Assembly: GCA_013298675.1 (NCBI GenBank)
Contig: JAAFIJ010000211.1
Location: 1-5,054 of the forward strand
Direction: 5' to 3'
DNA from: Rhodobacterales bacterium
GTDB lineage: Bacteria > Pseudomonadota > Alphaproteobacteria > Rhodobacterales > Rhodobacteraceae
DNA length: 5,054 bases
Part shown: positions 4,483 through 5,054 of the stretch, in pieces
Layout of the letters: each line of letters opens with the position of its first letter
Position numbering within the stretch: the first letter of the stretch is position 1
Notes under the pieces: generated by a model
What the model was told of the DNA's origin: nothing
Seen by the model: the letters and a program-made list of their open reading frames with translations, nothing else
Databases searched by the model: none
Made by a program: the position numbers and the translations under genes

Positions 4483-5054
4483 ATGACTGACGGTCCTGTG
4501 ACAGATGGCCCTTTGATTTTGTGGTTCAGGCGCGATCTGCGCCTGACCGATCATCCCATGTTGGCCGCGGCTGTGGCCAGCGGGCGACCTTTGATCCCAG
4601 TTTATATTCTGGACAATCAAGGTGACGCCTTGGGCGCGGCGGCCAAGTTTCGTCTGGATCTGGCGTTGGCCGCATTTGATGCGCGCCTTCAAGCCGTGGG
4701 CAGTCGTTTGATCTTGCGCCGGGGTGACGCGCAGTCAGTGCTGGCAAGCTTGGCCGATGAAACCGGGGCGTTTGGAGTAAGCTGGCAGCGTCTCTATGAT
4801 CCGGCCGCCAAACAAAGAGACACGGCCGTTAAGGCAGGGCTACGTGCCAAGGGGTTGCAATGTAACAGTTTTCCGGGACAATTGCTGTTTGAGCCTTGGA
4901 CGGTCGAGACCGGATCTGGCGGTTATTATAAGGTCTACACCCCATTTTGGCGTGCAGTGAAAACCTGTGAAGTATCTGTCCCACTGGCTGCACCGACGCA
5001 ATTGCTGGCCCCAAAGGTCTGGCCTCGGTCTGATGACCTGTCCGCGTGGAAACT
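4483..5054 (+). CDS. phrB: Deoxyribodipyrimidine photolyase, N-terminal part (runs off the right edge)
   Basis: The 190 visible residues begin a DNA photolyase/cryptochrome-family flavoprotein, which uses blue light and reduced FAD to split UV-induced pyrimidine dimers. LILWFRRDLRLTDHPML (residues 11-27) is the classical N-terminal signature. IPVYILD (38-44), LILRRGD (76-82) and WQRLYDP (101-107) continue the alpha/beta antenna-binding domain. LLFEPW (134-139) and GYYKVYTPFWRA (147-158) are the conserved linker-side motifs. The FAD-binding helical domain is beyond the window, so photolyase and cryptochrome cannot be strictly separated; the motifs favour a class I CPD photolyase. The ATG at 4483 has AGGAAAGG upstream at a rather long spacing of 12 nt. 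A GTG at 4498 is an alternative start. Residues 2-5 and 7-10 repeat TDGP. The gene may share a transcript with the aminotransferase gene. Confidence 0.93.
   Translation, partial: MTDGPVTDGPLILWFRRDLRLTDHPMLAAAVASGRPLIPVYILDNQGDALGAAAKFRLDLALAAFDARLQAVGSRLILRRGDAQSVLASLADETGAFGVSWQRLYDPAAKQRDTAVKAGLRAKGLQCNSFPGQLLFEPWTVETGSGGYYKVYTPFWRAVKTCEVSVPLAAPTQLLAPKVWPRSDDLSAWK

Overview
The window looks like a chromosomal segment of an alphaproteobacterium, most likely a Rhodobacterales/Roseobacter-type organism. The strongest evidence is a circularly permuted two-piece tmRNA gene (ssrA) on the minus strand, with an ANDN-type proteolysis tag ending in ALAA. This permuted form is known from alphaproteobacteria and a few other lineages. 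Moderately GC-rich codon use and the protein families present agree with this. The genus assignment is inference.

Layout. From 1 to 1139 (minus strand) lies a chromate-resistance pair: a rhodanese-ChrB fusion gene followed by chrA, joined by a 4-nt ATGA overlap. chrA runs off the left edge. From about 1325 to 1644 (minus) lies the permuted ssrA gene, with a clear sigma-70-like promoter at 1651-1679. From 1766 to 2815 (minus) is a periplasmic solute-binding protein of the PotD/PotF polyamine type, closed by a strong intrinsic terminator at 1713-1743. No transporter permease or ATPase is visible beside it. The segment 2816-3200 has no ordinary gene. It holds candidate divergent promoters, a perfect palindrome and a leader region. 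That leader contains a possible 19-codon ORF with adjacent Trp-Phe-Cys-Cys codons and a GC-rich hairpin. From 3201 to 4433 (plus) is a PLP-dependent class V aminotransferase/cysteine desulfurase-like enzyme. From 4483 to the right edge (plus) is the N-terminal third or more of a DNA photolyase.

How the parts relate. chrB and chrA form a translationally coupled unit, probably for chromate export or resistance. ssrA serves ribosome rescue and is functionally independent of its neighbours. The aminotransferase and photolyase genes are 49 nt apart on one strand and may be co-transcribed. The most original observation is the possible cysteine-codon leader peptide with a terminator-like hairpin ahead of the cysteine desulfurase-like gene. 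It would fit a transcription-attenuation design, but it rests on one sequence only. No mobile element, CRISPR array, tRNA or rRNA gene was seen.
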